This document shows positions 18,485 to 25,992 of a DNA stretch of 64,000 nucleotides, piece after piece. Numbering within the stretch: the stretch's first letter is position 1; every line of letters begins with the position of its first letter. The stretch lies in contig CACBQD010000001.1 of assembly GCA_902541285.1 (NCBI GenBank), positions 1 through 64,000 on the forward strand, in the 5' to 3' direction. Source of the stretch: an uncultured Pelagibacteraceae bacterium. GTDB taxonomy: Bacteria > Pseudomonadota > Alphaproteobacteria > Pelagibacterales > Pelagibacteraceae. The position numbers and the translations under genes were made by a program. The notes beneath the pieces were generated by a model. That model did not search any database, was not told the DNA's origin, and saw nothing but the letters and a program-made list of their open reading frames with translations.

Positions 18485-19103
18485 GGCACCACCATATTGG
18501 ATAAAAGCTAGAACATATCTTTCAAAAAAAGATAATATTATGAGATCATTGATTAAAAAATATAAAGATAATAATTTAACTACTAGAAAAGATGTCTTTT
18601 ATTCTTTATGCAAAAGTATAATAGGACAACAAATAAGTGTTGCTGCCGCAGACTCTGTCTTCAAAAAATTTGAATCGGTATGTAAAAAAAAAATTAATCC
18701 AAAAACTGTTTCAAAGCTTAAAACATCACAACTTAAAAAATGCGGTCTTAGTCGTCAAAAAATAAGGGGTATCTTGGAAATGTCTCAAAAATTTAAAGAT
18801 AAAAGTTTTAATCCAAGATTAATTTCGAAAATGAGCGATGAAGAAGCAATTATATACTTATCAACTTTAAGACAAATTGGAAGATGGTCAGCAGAAATGA
18901 TTTTGTTATTTACTTATAATAGGTCTAATATCTGGCCAGTTCAGGATATTGGGTTATTAAGAGCAATATCAAACAACTATAAAAAAAAATATTTTCCACC
19001 TGAAATTTTTGTAAAAAAGCTTCAAAAAAGATTTTCTCCATACTGCTCTGTTGCCACTTGGTATTTGTGGCGTTCAATTGATGACGATACTATTCAGTAT
19101 TAG
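18477..19103 (+). CDS. alkA: DNA-3-methyladenine glycosylase II-like (HhH-GPD family)
   Basis: 208 residues. The helix-hairpin-helix region reads YLSTLRQIGRWSAEMILLF and the catalytic aspartate is D157 in WPVQDIGLLRA. SIIGQQISVAAADSVF is the usual substrate-pocket helix. It removes alkylated bases from DNA. It lacks the N-terminal domain of E. coli AlkA, as do the short bacterial and yeast Mag1-type enzymes. It is convergent with a DUF1330 gene, overlapping it by 14 bases. Confidence 0.88.
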   Translation: MSKAPPYWIKARTYLSKKDNIMRSLIKKYKDNNLTTRKDVFYSLCKSIIGQQISVAAADSVFKKFESVCKKKINPKTVSKLKTSQLKKCGLSRQKIRGILEMSQKFKDKSFNPRLISKMSDEEAIIYLSTLRQIGRWSAEMILLFTYNRSNIWPVQDIGLLRAISNNYKKKYFPPEIFVKKLQKRFSPYCSVATWYLWRSIDDDTIQY

Positions 19104-19386
19104 CACCCTCCACAATAAACATATGTCTTTTTGTAGTTTGTTCTGCATAAGACCAAGCTTTTAAATAGTCTTCTGACTCATGACAAGATATGGCCATGTC
19201 ATAACTGGGAAATTCCCAAATGACGGTCCTTAATATTTTGTCACCACTATAATATTTTAGTTTGCCTCCTCTAACTACAGGAGTACCACCAAATTTTTTT
19301 ATAACTGGTATTGCATTTTCACCATATTTTTTTAGGTTATCTTGATCTGAAATTTCTGTATACAAACTCACCCAATATGCCTTCAT
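19090..19386 (-). CDS. DUF1330 family protein (copy 1)
   Basis: 98 residues. MKAYWVSLYTEISDQDNLKKYG and VVRGGKLKYYSGDKILRT are the DUF1330 pattern (ferredoxin-like dimeric alpha-beta fold, related to EthD/ABM domains). Catalytic role is unknown. It is a clear paralogue of the next gene, sharing MK[AG]YW at the start, the Y-x-E-I turn and the central glycine segment, but with substantial divergence. The tandem copies are 18 bp apart on the same strand. Confidence 0.85.
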   Translation of the reverse strand: MKAYWVSLYTEISDQDNLKKYGENAIPVIKKFGGTPVVRGGKLKYYSGDKILRTVIWEFPSYDMAISCHESEDYLKAWSYAEQTTKRHMFIVEGANTE

Positions 19387-19404
19387 ATTTGCCCCTTTTC
19401 TAAG

Positions 19405-19695
19405 TTATTCCATTCCTTCAAATATCATATGTTCTCTAATTACATTATCTTTAAGATATGTTCTTGCCTCAACATATTCTTTAGAATCGTAGCATTTTTT
19501 AGCAGTTTCCACGTCTGGGAACTCTGCAAGTGCTATTCTAACCATTTCTCTACCCTCAAGTGCAATGTTATTAGCACTTCGAGCTAAAATTTTTCCAGAA
19601 TGTTTTAATACAGCTTCCTTTGCTTTATCTGCATATTTTTTCATTCTTTCAGGGTCTTTAATTTCACTGTAAGTTGCAATCCAGTAACCTTTCAT
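19405..19695 (-). CDS. DUF1330 family protein (copy 2)
   Basis: 96 residues: MKGYWIATYSEIKDPERMKK at the start, ILARSANNIALEGREMVR in the centre, and FPDVETAKKCYDSKEYVEAR near the end, all typical of DUF1330. It is the upstream partner of the tandem pair and has a good AGGAG-type ribosome site (AATTCTCCTTTT on the plus strand). It is divergent from the phosphoribosyltransferase gene by 27 bp. Function is unknown for the family. Confidence 0.86.
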   Translation of the reverse strand: MKGYWIATYSEIKDPERMKKYADKAKEAVLKHSGKILARSANNIALEGREMVRIALAEFPDVETAKKCYDSKEYVEARTYLKDNVIREHMIFEGME

Positions 19696-19722
19696 AATTC
19701 TCCTTTTTAATTTTTTTTTTTT

Positions 19723-20259
19723 ATGTTACCAAATTTTATGGCAGAAAAATTAATAATCAATTATGAAGATTATAAATTAGCAGTTGAAAAGTTAGCTCTT
19801 ACAATTGAAAAAAATTACAAACCATCTGTTTTAGTCGGAATAATGAGGGGTGCAGCACCAATAATTGATATGCTATCAAGAATATTTAAATTACCCACTG
19901 CTTATGTTGTTATTCAAAGTTATTCTGGAGAAACTGTAGAAAATAAACAGGGCGAACTTATTTTTGCAAGAGACATAAGCTCAATAGCTAAAAACGAAGA
20001 CTTTAAAAATGTTTTATTAGTGGATGATTTATCTGATACTGGTCTTACATTAAATGAAAGTATCAAATGGTTAAAAAATTACGCTCCAGTGAAAAACTAT
20101 ATTCAAGAAATAAAAACAGCTTGTCTTTGGAAAAAAAAATCTTCTTCTTTTACTCCAGATTTTTGTCCAATTTTACTAGATGGAGATCCTTGGATAGTTC
20201 AACCTTCAGAATATTATGATGAAATAGATATTAATGGCTTAAAGAAAAAACACTCATAA
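19723..20259 (+). CDS. Purine-type phosphoribosyltransferase
   Basis: 178 residues (173 if the ATG at 19738 is used). The PRPP-binding motif VLLVDDLSDTGLTL lies at residues 97-110 and GIMRGAAPIIDML at 39-51 supplies the second substrate loop. This pattern fits xanthine/hypoxanthine-guanine phosphoribosyltransferases, which trap imported bases as nucleotides. The ABC importer that follows on the opposite strand is of the BMP family, which binds purine nucleosides and bases, so the two probably form a purine salvage unit. The exact base specificity cannot be read here. Confidence 0.82.
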   Translation: MLPNFMAEKLIINYEDYKLAVEKLALTIEKNYKPSVLVGIMRGAAPIIDMLSRIFKLPTAYVVIQSYSGETVENKQGELIFARDISSIAKNEDFKNVLLVDDLSDTGLTLNESIKWLKNYAPVKNYIQEIKTACLWKKKSSSFTPDFCPILLDGDPWIVQPSEYYDEIDINGLKKKHS

Positions 20260-20260
20260 A

Positions 20261-20289
20261 AAAAGGCCAACTTATATAGTTGGCCTTTT
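20261..20289. terminator. Bidirectional intrinsic terminator
   Basis: A perfect 11-bp stem (AAAAGGCCAAC / GTTGGCCTTTT) with a seven-base loop TTATATA. An A run lies on the left and a T run on the right, so it can end transcripts from both the phosphoribosyltransferase gene (plus) and the BMP-protein gene (minus). It fills nearly the entire 48-bp convergent gap. Confidence 0.9.
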
Positions 20290-20307
20290 TAATTTTTTCT
20301 TTTAAAA

Positions 20308-21372
20308 TTATTTTGGAATATCTCCTTCAACACCTTTAACATAAACATTCATTCCTAATAACATTCCGTCGTCAGCAACTTTTCCTTCTGCAACAAGGAT
20401 GTTACCTTTTTGATCATATATAGGACCTGTGAAAGAGTGAATTTTTCCAGATGCTAGATCTTTTTGCAGCTGTTCTGCTTCTTTAACAAGATCAGCACCC
20501 ATTCCTTTGTTGTATGGTGACATCGCAACCATACCTTCTTTTAATCCATGCCAAGTATCTTGTTGACTCCATGTTCCATCTCTTGCAGCAATTGCTCTTT
20601 CAACATAATAAGGAGCCCAATCGTCAATAATTGATGTTAAAATTGATTTTGGCGCAAATCTCTGCATGTCACTTGCTTGTCCAAATGACCAAATTCCAGC
20701 TTTTTCTGCAGTTTGGACTGGTGCTGTACTATCTGTATGTTGCATTATTATGTCTGCACCTTGATCAATTAATGCTTGCGCTGCTTCGGCTTCCTTGCCA
20801 GGATCATACCAACTAAATACCCAAACTATTTTTGTTTTGATATTAGGATTTACTTTTTGAGCAGCTAAAGTCATTGCATTTATTCCTCTTATAACTTCAG
20901 GAATAGGAAATGATGCTATGTAGCCAATAGTGTTAGTTTTTGTTAATTTTCCAGCAATATGACCCAAAATAGTTCTTCCTTGATAAAATCTTGCAGAATA
21001 AGTTGAAACATTTGAATGTTCTCTTTTGTATCCAGTTGCATGCTCAAATTTTACGTTCGGAAAGTCTTTGGCGACTTTGTTGGTCGCGTCCATATATCCA
21101 AAGCTAGTGGTAAATATCAGGTCATGGCCTGATTGAGCAAGTTGTCTGATTACTCTCTCTGCATCAGCACCATATTTAACACTTTCTACATAAGTAGTTT
21201 TTATCCCAGCAGCTTCAACAGCTTTTCTTCCTTCATCATGTTGGTATGTCCAACCATGGTCTCCTGTTGGACCGATGTAAACGAATCCAACCTTAAAGTC
21301 TGCTTTTGCACTTATACTAAAAGTAATTAAAAAAATTGCAGAAATTAAGTATCTCAAAAAGTTTTTATACAT
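20308..21372 (-). CDS. BMP-family ABC transporter substrate-binding protein
   Basis: 354 residues. A cleavable signal peptide (about residues 1-24, ending SISAKA) precedes DFKVGFVYIGPTGDHGWTYQ, the BMP/PnrA-type opening. Other family segments are IFTTSFGYMDATNKVAKDFP and DIIMQHTDSTAPVQ. There is no lipobox, so it is a free periplasmic protein. Relatives bind purine nucleosides (PnrA) or related ligands. It is the most distal gene of the four-gene ABC run, 89 bp after the second permease, which lets it be made at a different level. Confidence 0.92.
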   Translation of the reverse strand: MYKNFLRYLISAIFLITFSISAKADFKVGFVYIGPTGDHGWTYQHDEGRKAVEAAGIKTTYVESVKYGADAERVIRQLAQSGHDLIFTTSFGYMDATNKVAKDFPNVKFEHATGYKREHSNVSTYSARFYQGRTILGHIAGKLTKTNTIGYIASFPIPEVIRGINAMTLAAQKVNPNIKTKIVWVFSWYDPGKEAEAAQALIDQGADIIMQHTDSTAPVQTAEKAGIWSFGQASDMQRFAPKSILTSIIDDWAPYYVERAIAARDGTWSQQDTWHGLKEGMVAMSPYNKGMGADLVKEAEQLQKDLASGKIHSFTGPIYDQKGNILVAEGKVADDGMLLGMNVYVKGVEGDIPK

Positions 21373-21461
21373 TTGATTTCCCCTCTAAATTTTTTTTTAT
21401 GATGTTTTCAAGTTAATCAAAAATATAAAAAAAAAAAATGTTTATTTTCGAATAGCTAACA

Positions 21462-22394
21462 TTACTTTTCTTTATAGAATATTCTTCCCAAAGAAGTTGG
21501 AGTGTTTAGTTTTATTTTTCTACTATCGCGGGAGATTACAACTAAAACTATTATTGTCATCAGGTAAGGCAGTGCAATTAAAAATTGAACTGGAATTCTA
21601 AATCCAACAGCCTGCATATGTAATTGCAATATTGATATTCCACCAAAAATTATTGCTCCAATTAAAACTTTTATTGGACTCCAGGTTGCAAATACAACTA
21701 ACGCTAATGCTATCCATCCTCTACCGGCCGTCATATTTTCAATCCACTGTGGAGTGTATATTAAAGATAAATAAGCTCCAGCCAAACCACACATGCCTCC
21801 TCCATAAAGAATACAACAGTATCTAACCAGAACAACATTAATACCTTGATTTGATGCCGAAACAGGCGAATCACCGACAGCTCTAACAATGAGACCTAAC
21901 TTTGTTTTTTTTAAAAAATAACTTGTTAAAAATGGCAAGACAAAAGCGAAATATAAAATTATTGAATGTCCAAATAGTATTGGACCAAAAAAAGGAATAC
22001 TTTCTCTTAAACTTGAAAATAAAATTGGAAAATCTTTTCCAGGAATACCAACAAAATCTTTTCCCAGCATTGCTGAAAGACCAATACCAAAAATTGTTAG
22101 TGCTAATCCGGTTGCAACATGATTTGTCAGCAGTGATTGTGTTAAAAATCCAAATATTAATGAAATTACAACACCAGACAACATTGATCCAATAATTGCA
22201 ATAAAAAGGTTATCTGTTATTACCATTAAAGCAAAACCAGAAATTGCTCCTATTATCATCATTCCCTCTACGCCTAAATTCAAGACACCAGATCTTTCAG
22301 TGATTAATTCACCTGACGCAGCAAGAATTAGCGGCACTGAAGATGCCATAATCGATCCTATTAAAATACCAATAAAACTAATGTCTAAGCTCAT
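21462..22394 (-). CDS. ABC transporter permease (BMP-associated, second)
   Basis: 310 residues, about eight to ten membrane helices. ITERSGVLNLGVEGMMIIGA is the family signature for nucleoside/purine-type permeases (YufQ/NupQ-like), and GLAGAYLSLIYTPQWIENMTAGRGWIALA is another block. It overlaps the first permease by 17 bases. It forms the heterodimeric membrane channel with the next gene product. Confidence 0.92.
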   Translation of the reverse strand: MSLDISFIGILIGSIMASSVPLILAASGELITERSGVLNLGVEGMMIIGAISGFALMVITDNLFIAIIGSMLSGVVISLIFGFLTQSLLTNHVATGLALTIFGIGLSAMLGKDFVGIPGKDFPILFSSLRESIPFFGPILFGHSIILYFAFVLPFLTSYFLKKTKLGLIVRAVGDSPVSASNQGINVVLVRYCCILYGGGMCGLAGAYLSLIYTPQWIENMTAGRGWIALALVVFATWSPIKVLIGAIIFGGISILQLHMQAVGFRIPVQFLIALPYLMTIIVLVVISRDSRKIKLNTPTSLGRIFYKEK

Positions 22395-23469
22395 TTTTAC
22401 TAAAATTTTGAAATTTAATTTTGAAAAAAAGTAAATAATCAGATGCGAGTAAGAAAAATAAGATCATACCCTGAAATACTTGACCAGTATATTGAGGTAT
22501 TTGTAAAAAAATTTGAGCTGTTTCTGCGCCTAAATAAGTCAAAGAAACTACTAATGACGCAAATATTATACCAAATGGATTAAGACGACCTAAAAAAGCA
22601 ACAATAATTGCTGTAAAACCATAATCTGGAGATATCATTCTATGAAGTTGTCCAATAGGCCCAGTAATTTCCCCAACACCAGCCAATCCCGCACAAGCGC
22701 CACTAATCATGAAAACAATCAAAATCATAGTCTTTCCTTTAAAGCCCGCATATTTTGCAGTTTTTAAACTTAGACCAGACACTTTAATCTGAAAGCCTAA
22801 ATAAGTTTTATATAGAACAAACCAACTAACGAGAACTGCTGCAAGAGCGATAAATATTCCTGCATGAATTCTTAAACCCTCAAATAACAGTGGCATTCTA
22901 GAAGAGTCGCTAAATTGTCTTGTTTCAGGAAAATTAAATCCCTCTGGATTACTCCATGGACCAACTACTAAGTAATCTAAAATTAACTTTGAGACATAAA
23001 CTAACATCAGACTAACTAAAATTTCATTAGTATTAAAATAAGTTTTAAGAATTGCAGGAATAAGTGCAAAAATCATTCCTCCAATTGCTCCTGCGATAAT
23101 AATTAAAGGTAATATGTAAAATCCATCTTGATTATAAAATAAGAGAGCAACACCCCCTCCTACAATCGCACCAAAAGTTAATTGTCCTTCTGCACCAATA
23201 TTCCAATTATTACTTTTAAAACAAAATGATAAACCAATAGCAATTAAGCAAAGGGGAGTTGCTTTGAGTAGCAATTCACTGAGTCCATATAAATTTGAAA
23301 TTGGAGTTATAAAGTAAAACTTAAGTGCTTCAACTGGATTAAAACCTAAAGCATAGAAAATAATACCACCACCTATAATTGTTAGAATGATTGCAATAAA
23401 TGGAGTAAAAAAATACAATGTCGTTGGAACATCATTTCTTTTTTCAATTCTAATCAATAGATCCTCCAC
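22378..23469 (-). CDS. ABC transporter permease (BMP-associated, first)
   Basis: 363 residues. It has ATPLCLIAIGLSFCFKSNNWNIGAEGQL, the signature of the larger BMP-type permease (YufP/NupP-like), then LVYVSKLILDYLVVGPW and GACAGLAGVGEITGPIGQ. Its start overlaps the ATP-binding gene by 20 bases, so all three membrane components should be translated together. Confidence 0.92.
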   Translation of the reverse strand: MEDLLIRIEKRNDVPTTLYFFTPFIAIILTIIGGGIIFYALGFNPVEALKFYFITPISNLYGLSELLLKATPLCLIAIGLSFCFKSNNWNIGAEGQLTFGAIVGGGVALLFYNQDGFYILPLIIIAGAIGGMIFALIPAILKTYFNTNEILVSLMLVYVSKLILDYLVVGPWSNPEGFNFPETRQFSDSSRMPLLFEGLRIHAGIFIALAAVLVSWFVLYKTYLGFQIKVSGLSLKTAKYAGFKGKTMILIVFMISGACAGLAGVGEITGPIGQLHRMISPDYGFTAIIVAFLGRLNPFGIIFASLVVSLTYLGAETAQIFLQIPQYTGQVFQGMILFFLLASDYLLFFKIKFQNFSKNELRH

Positions 23470-24949
23470 CCATTAGAATTCCTAATTTTTCTGGAGTCAC
23501 TTCATCTGAAGGCATTATTTTTGAAAGTTTGCCTTTATAAATAACTGCAATTCTATCGCTAAGTTTTAATAGTTCCTCCGTATCTGTAGAAATTAAAATC
23601 GTTGATTTTTCTTGATCATTAATTTTTATAAGTGTTTCATGAATATAATTGATAGCACCCACATCGAGCCCCCATGTTGGATTGTAACAAATTAATAATT
23701 CTGGAGCTGTGATTAATTCTCTTCCTAAAATAAGTTTTTGTAAATTTCCACCTGATAGAAATTGACTTTTTAATTCTACGTTGTCAGTATTTACTGAAAA
23801 ATCAGACAATATTTTCTTTGAATGTTCTTTAATTTTTCTTTCATTTACCAAACCTTTTTCAAAAAAATTTGATGACTTGAAATTATTTAAAGCAACGTTT
23901 TCATAAATTTTTAATTCAGGTACAGCTGCTTGAGATATTCTATCTTCTGGGGAAAAAGCCATTAAATACTCTCGTCGTTGCTTTGGATTTAGTTTAGCAA
24001 TTTCCTTATTTCGAAAAATGATTGATGTATTAGGTGTAATTATTTCCCCACTCAAAATTTGAAAGAGTTCGTTTTGACCATTGCCAGAAATACCCGCTAT
24101 ACCCAAACATTCTCCTTTCTTTACAGAAAAATTTAGATTAACTAAATTTGTTTCAAAAGGATCATCGCTATAAAAATTTAAATGTTTTACTTTAAATATT
24201 TCGTCTTTATTTTTGGAAATATTAATTTTTTTCTTAATTTTCGCTAGTTTTTGACCAACCATCTTATTTGCGAGAGTTTCAACTTTTTCATTTTGTGTTT
24301 GGCTAACAGATACAACCTTGCCTTTTCGCATTACTGCAACCTCATCGCATAAAGACAAAACTTCTTTTAATTTGTGAGTTATGTAAATAATTAATATTCC
24401 TTCATCACAGAATTTTTTTAAAGATATAAATAATTCCTCTGTTTCCTGCTCAGTCAAAACAGATGTAGGCTCGTCCATGATTAAAACTTTAGGGCTTCTT
24501 AAAAGACATCTTATAATTTCAACTTTTTGCTTTTGCCCTGCTGATAAATTTAATACAGGAACATCAAGGTCAATACTAAAGTTGTATTTTTTTAATATTT
24601 CATTAATTTTTACTCTTAAACTTTTATTATCTTCAGTCGCATCTATACTTAAGTTTTCAAAAACTGATAAAGTTTCAAATAAATTAAAATGTTGAAAAAC
24701 CATTCCAATTTTATTTTTTTTGGCATCGAGAGGAGAACTTAATTTTAAATTTTTTTCATTTAAATAAACCTCACCATTATCTGGGCTTATTACACCAGAC
24801 AAAATTTTTACCAATGTAGATTTGCCTGCTCCGTTCTCTCCTAAAAGCGCATATATTTTTCCACTTTTAAATTGAAGAGATACATTGTCATTAGCTATAC
24901 ATCCTGGATATATTTTTGATATATTTGATATTCTTAAGTCTGTTGCCAT
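23450..24949 (-). CDS. ABC transporter ATP-binding protein, duplicated ATPase domains (BMP-associated)
   Basis: 499 residues with two ABC cassettes. The first has Walker A GENGAGKSTLVK, signature LNLSAGQKQKVEI and Walker B VLIMDEPTSVLT. The second has a degenerate Walker A (GISGNGQNELFQ), signature FLSGGNLQKLIL and LICYNPTWGLD, lacking the normal acidic Walker B pair. An active first and weak second site is usual in the sugar/nucleoside subclass. It is first in the run and divergent from a lipoprotein gene (138 bp). Confidence 0.94.
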   Translation of the reverse strand: MATDLRISNISKIYPGCIANDNVSLQFKSGKIYALLGENGAGKSTLVKILSGVISPDNGEVYLNEKNLKLSSPLDAKKNKIGMVFQHFNLFETLSVFENLSIDATEDNKSLRVKINEILKKYNFSIDLDVPVLNLSAGQKQKVEIIRCLLRSPKVLIMDEPTSVLTEQETEELFISLKKFCDEGILIIYITHKLKEVLSLCDEVAVMRKGKVVSVSQTQNEKVETLANKMVGQKLAKIKKKINISKNKDEIFKVKHLNFYSDDPFETNLVNLNFSVKKGECLGIAGISGNGQNELFQILSGEIITPNTSIIFRNKEIAKLNPKQRREYLMAFSPEDRISQAAVPELKIYENVALNNFKSSNFFEKGLVNERKIKEHSKKILSDFSVNTDNVELKSQFLSGGNLQKLILGRELITAPELLICYNPTWGLDVGAINYIHETLIKINDQEKSTILISTDTEELLKLSDRIAVIYKGKLSKIMPSDEVTPEKLGILMGGGSID

Positions 24950-25087
24950 AGCATTTCTTTAATATAATAAATCAATAACTCAATAATCTTTAAAATTTAC
25001 TATCTTTTCAAATTTGTATTAAATTCAAACAATTTAATGAAAGTTTTGAACAAATTGTTAACATAATTCAACTTTAGGTATGCATTA

Positions 25088-25420
25088 ATGAATATTACTT
25101 TTAAAAATAATACTTTATTAAAAAAATTTATTGCTTTGTTTATCACATTAACAATTATTTTTTTAACTGGATGCCAAACAATTAAAAAGAAATCTGATGA
25201 AGTGGCCGAAAAAGAAAATGAAAAATTTGGCCAATTTGTTGGAAAAGAAGTTAATGAGATGAAATTAGAATTAGGCTCACCTTCAGAAGATTTTGTAAAT
25301 GAACTTGGAAATGAAATGCTTATCTACAAAACAAAAAAATATGGAATTCCTTGTGAAAGAAAATTTGAGGTGAATGCTTCAGGGGTTATTATCGGATTTA
25401 GCTCTAGCGGATGTATTTAG
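25088..25420 (+). CDS. Small lipoprotein, possibly SmpA/BamE-like fold
   Basis: 110 residues. A hydrophobic leader ends in the lipobox IFLTGC (C29). The mature part has KEVNEMKLELGSPSEDFVN and then a beta-type segment LIYKTKKYGIPCERKFEV ending in a C-terminal cysteine. The order (helical start, LGSP turn, strands, C-terminal hydrophobic strand) resembles BamE/SmpA-OmlA domains, but the match is weak by eye and I leave the function open. It has its own gap and is followed by a strong hairpin. Confidence 0.65.
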   Translation: MNITFKNNTLLKKFIALFITLTIIFLTGCQTIKKKSDEVAEKENEKFGQFVGKEVNEMKLELGSPSEDFVNELGNEMLIYKTKKYGIPCERKFEVNASGVIIGFSSSGCI

Positions 25421-25421
25421 T

Positions 25422-25444
25422 CTTGTGGGGACTAGCCCCACAAG
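25422..25444. terminator. GC-rich hairpin between convergent genes
   Basis: A perfect nine-bp stem (CTTGTGGGG / CCCCACAAG) with loop ACTAG, directly after the lipoprotein stop and just before the hsp20 stop. It is the only G+C-rich block in the gap. No T run follows on either strand, so it may be a Rho-independent-like pause, a 3' end stabiliser, or both. Confidence 0.55.
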
Positions 25445-25452
25445 CAAGGTAC

Positions 25453-25899
25453 TTATTTAATTTCAATAAGTTTCTTTTTTTTATGCTCCGGGATAATCCT
25501 TTCACATGCAATCGTTAAAAGACCATCTTTTAACTCTGCACCATTCACTTTTACATCATCAGCAATTGTAAATGATCTCGCAAATTGTCTTTGCGATATA
25601 CCTTTGTGGATTATCTCTCCATCTTGGTTTTTGTTTTCACTTCTATCAACTTGTTTAGTTCTTACAGTTAATAGATTATCTTCAAACTCTACCTCAACAT
25701 CTTTTTTGTTAAAACCAGCTAAAGCAACCTCTATTGAGTAGTTATCTTTGCCAGTTCTTCTTATATTGTAAGGCGGGTAGTTTGATTGCATACTTAAACC
25801 ACCATTGCCCAACATGCTTTCGAATTGGTCAAACATATCGTCGAAACCAATTGAGAAAGGCCGAAGTGAGTTGAAAATTGATAGATCCTTACTTGTCAT
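25453..25899 (-). CDS. ibpA: Hsp20-family small heat shock protein
   Basis: 148 residues with an alpha-crystallin domain. The start resembles IbpA: LRPFSIGFDDMFDQFESML. The domain contains YNIRRTGKDNYSIEVALAGF, then DGEIIHKGISQRQFARSFTI, and ELKDGLLTIACERIIPE near the end. It binds unfolding proteins until DnaK or ClpB can act. It has an AGGAGG ribosome site (25905-25910), a predicted RpoH promoter and a hairpin leader that can cover the site; see those entries. Confidence 0.93.
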   Translation of the reverse strand: MTSKDLSIFNSLRPFSIGFDDMFDQFESMLGNGGLSMQSNYPPYNIRRTGKDNYSIEVALAGFNKKDVEVEFEDNLLTVRTKQVDRSENKNQDGEIIHKGISQRQFARSFTIADDVKVNGAELKDGLLTIACERIIPEHKKKKLIEIK

Positions 25900-25955
25900 A
25901 TTATCCTCCTTTAATTAAGCAAGTTTATTTATTGCTAGCCCCATTAGGCGACTAA
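25900..25955 (-). promoter_or_regulatory. Candidate ROSE-like RNA thermometer in the hsp20 leader
   Basis: On the minus strand the start-proximal hairpin pairs CUUGCUU (25917-25923) with AAGGAG (25906-25911) around a five-base loop. It has six pairs (C-G, U-A, U-G, C-G, U-A, U-A) and one unpaired G, masking most of the AGGAGG ribosome site. This is the UYGCU-against-SD pattern with a bulged G that defines ROSE elements controlling small heat shock genes in rhizobia. A second, upstream hairpin (about 25934-25953) has UAGUC(G)CC against GGGGCUA, also with one bulged G. Structure inferred by eye. Confidence 0.6.
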
Positions 25956-25961
25956 CAAAAT

Positions 25962-25991
25962 TTATATGGTAATTAATTTTGATATTTCAAG
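25962..25991 (-). promoter_or_regulatory. Candidate RpoH (sigma-32) promoter for hsp20
   Basis: On the minus strand a CTTGAA box (25986-25991) is followed after 16 bp by CCATATAA (25962-25969), close to the alphaproteobacterial RpoH consensus. It gives a leader of about 56 bases. The same box, spacer and -10 type occur ahead of groES. The -35 box abuts the oligopeptidase stop codon. Confidence 0.65.
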
Positions 25992-25992
25992 A

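Noticed and set aside
24950..25087. A purine riboswitch ahead of the nucleoside ABC operon
   Set aside because: The 138-bp gap is AT-rich with no paired stems of the expected form.
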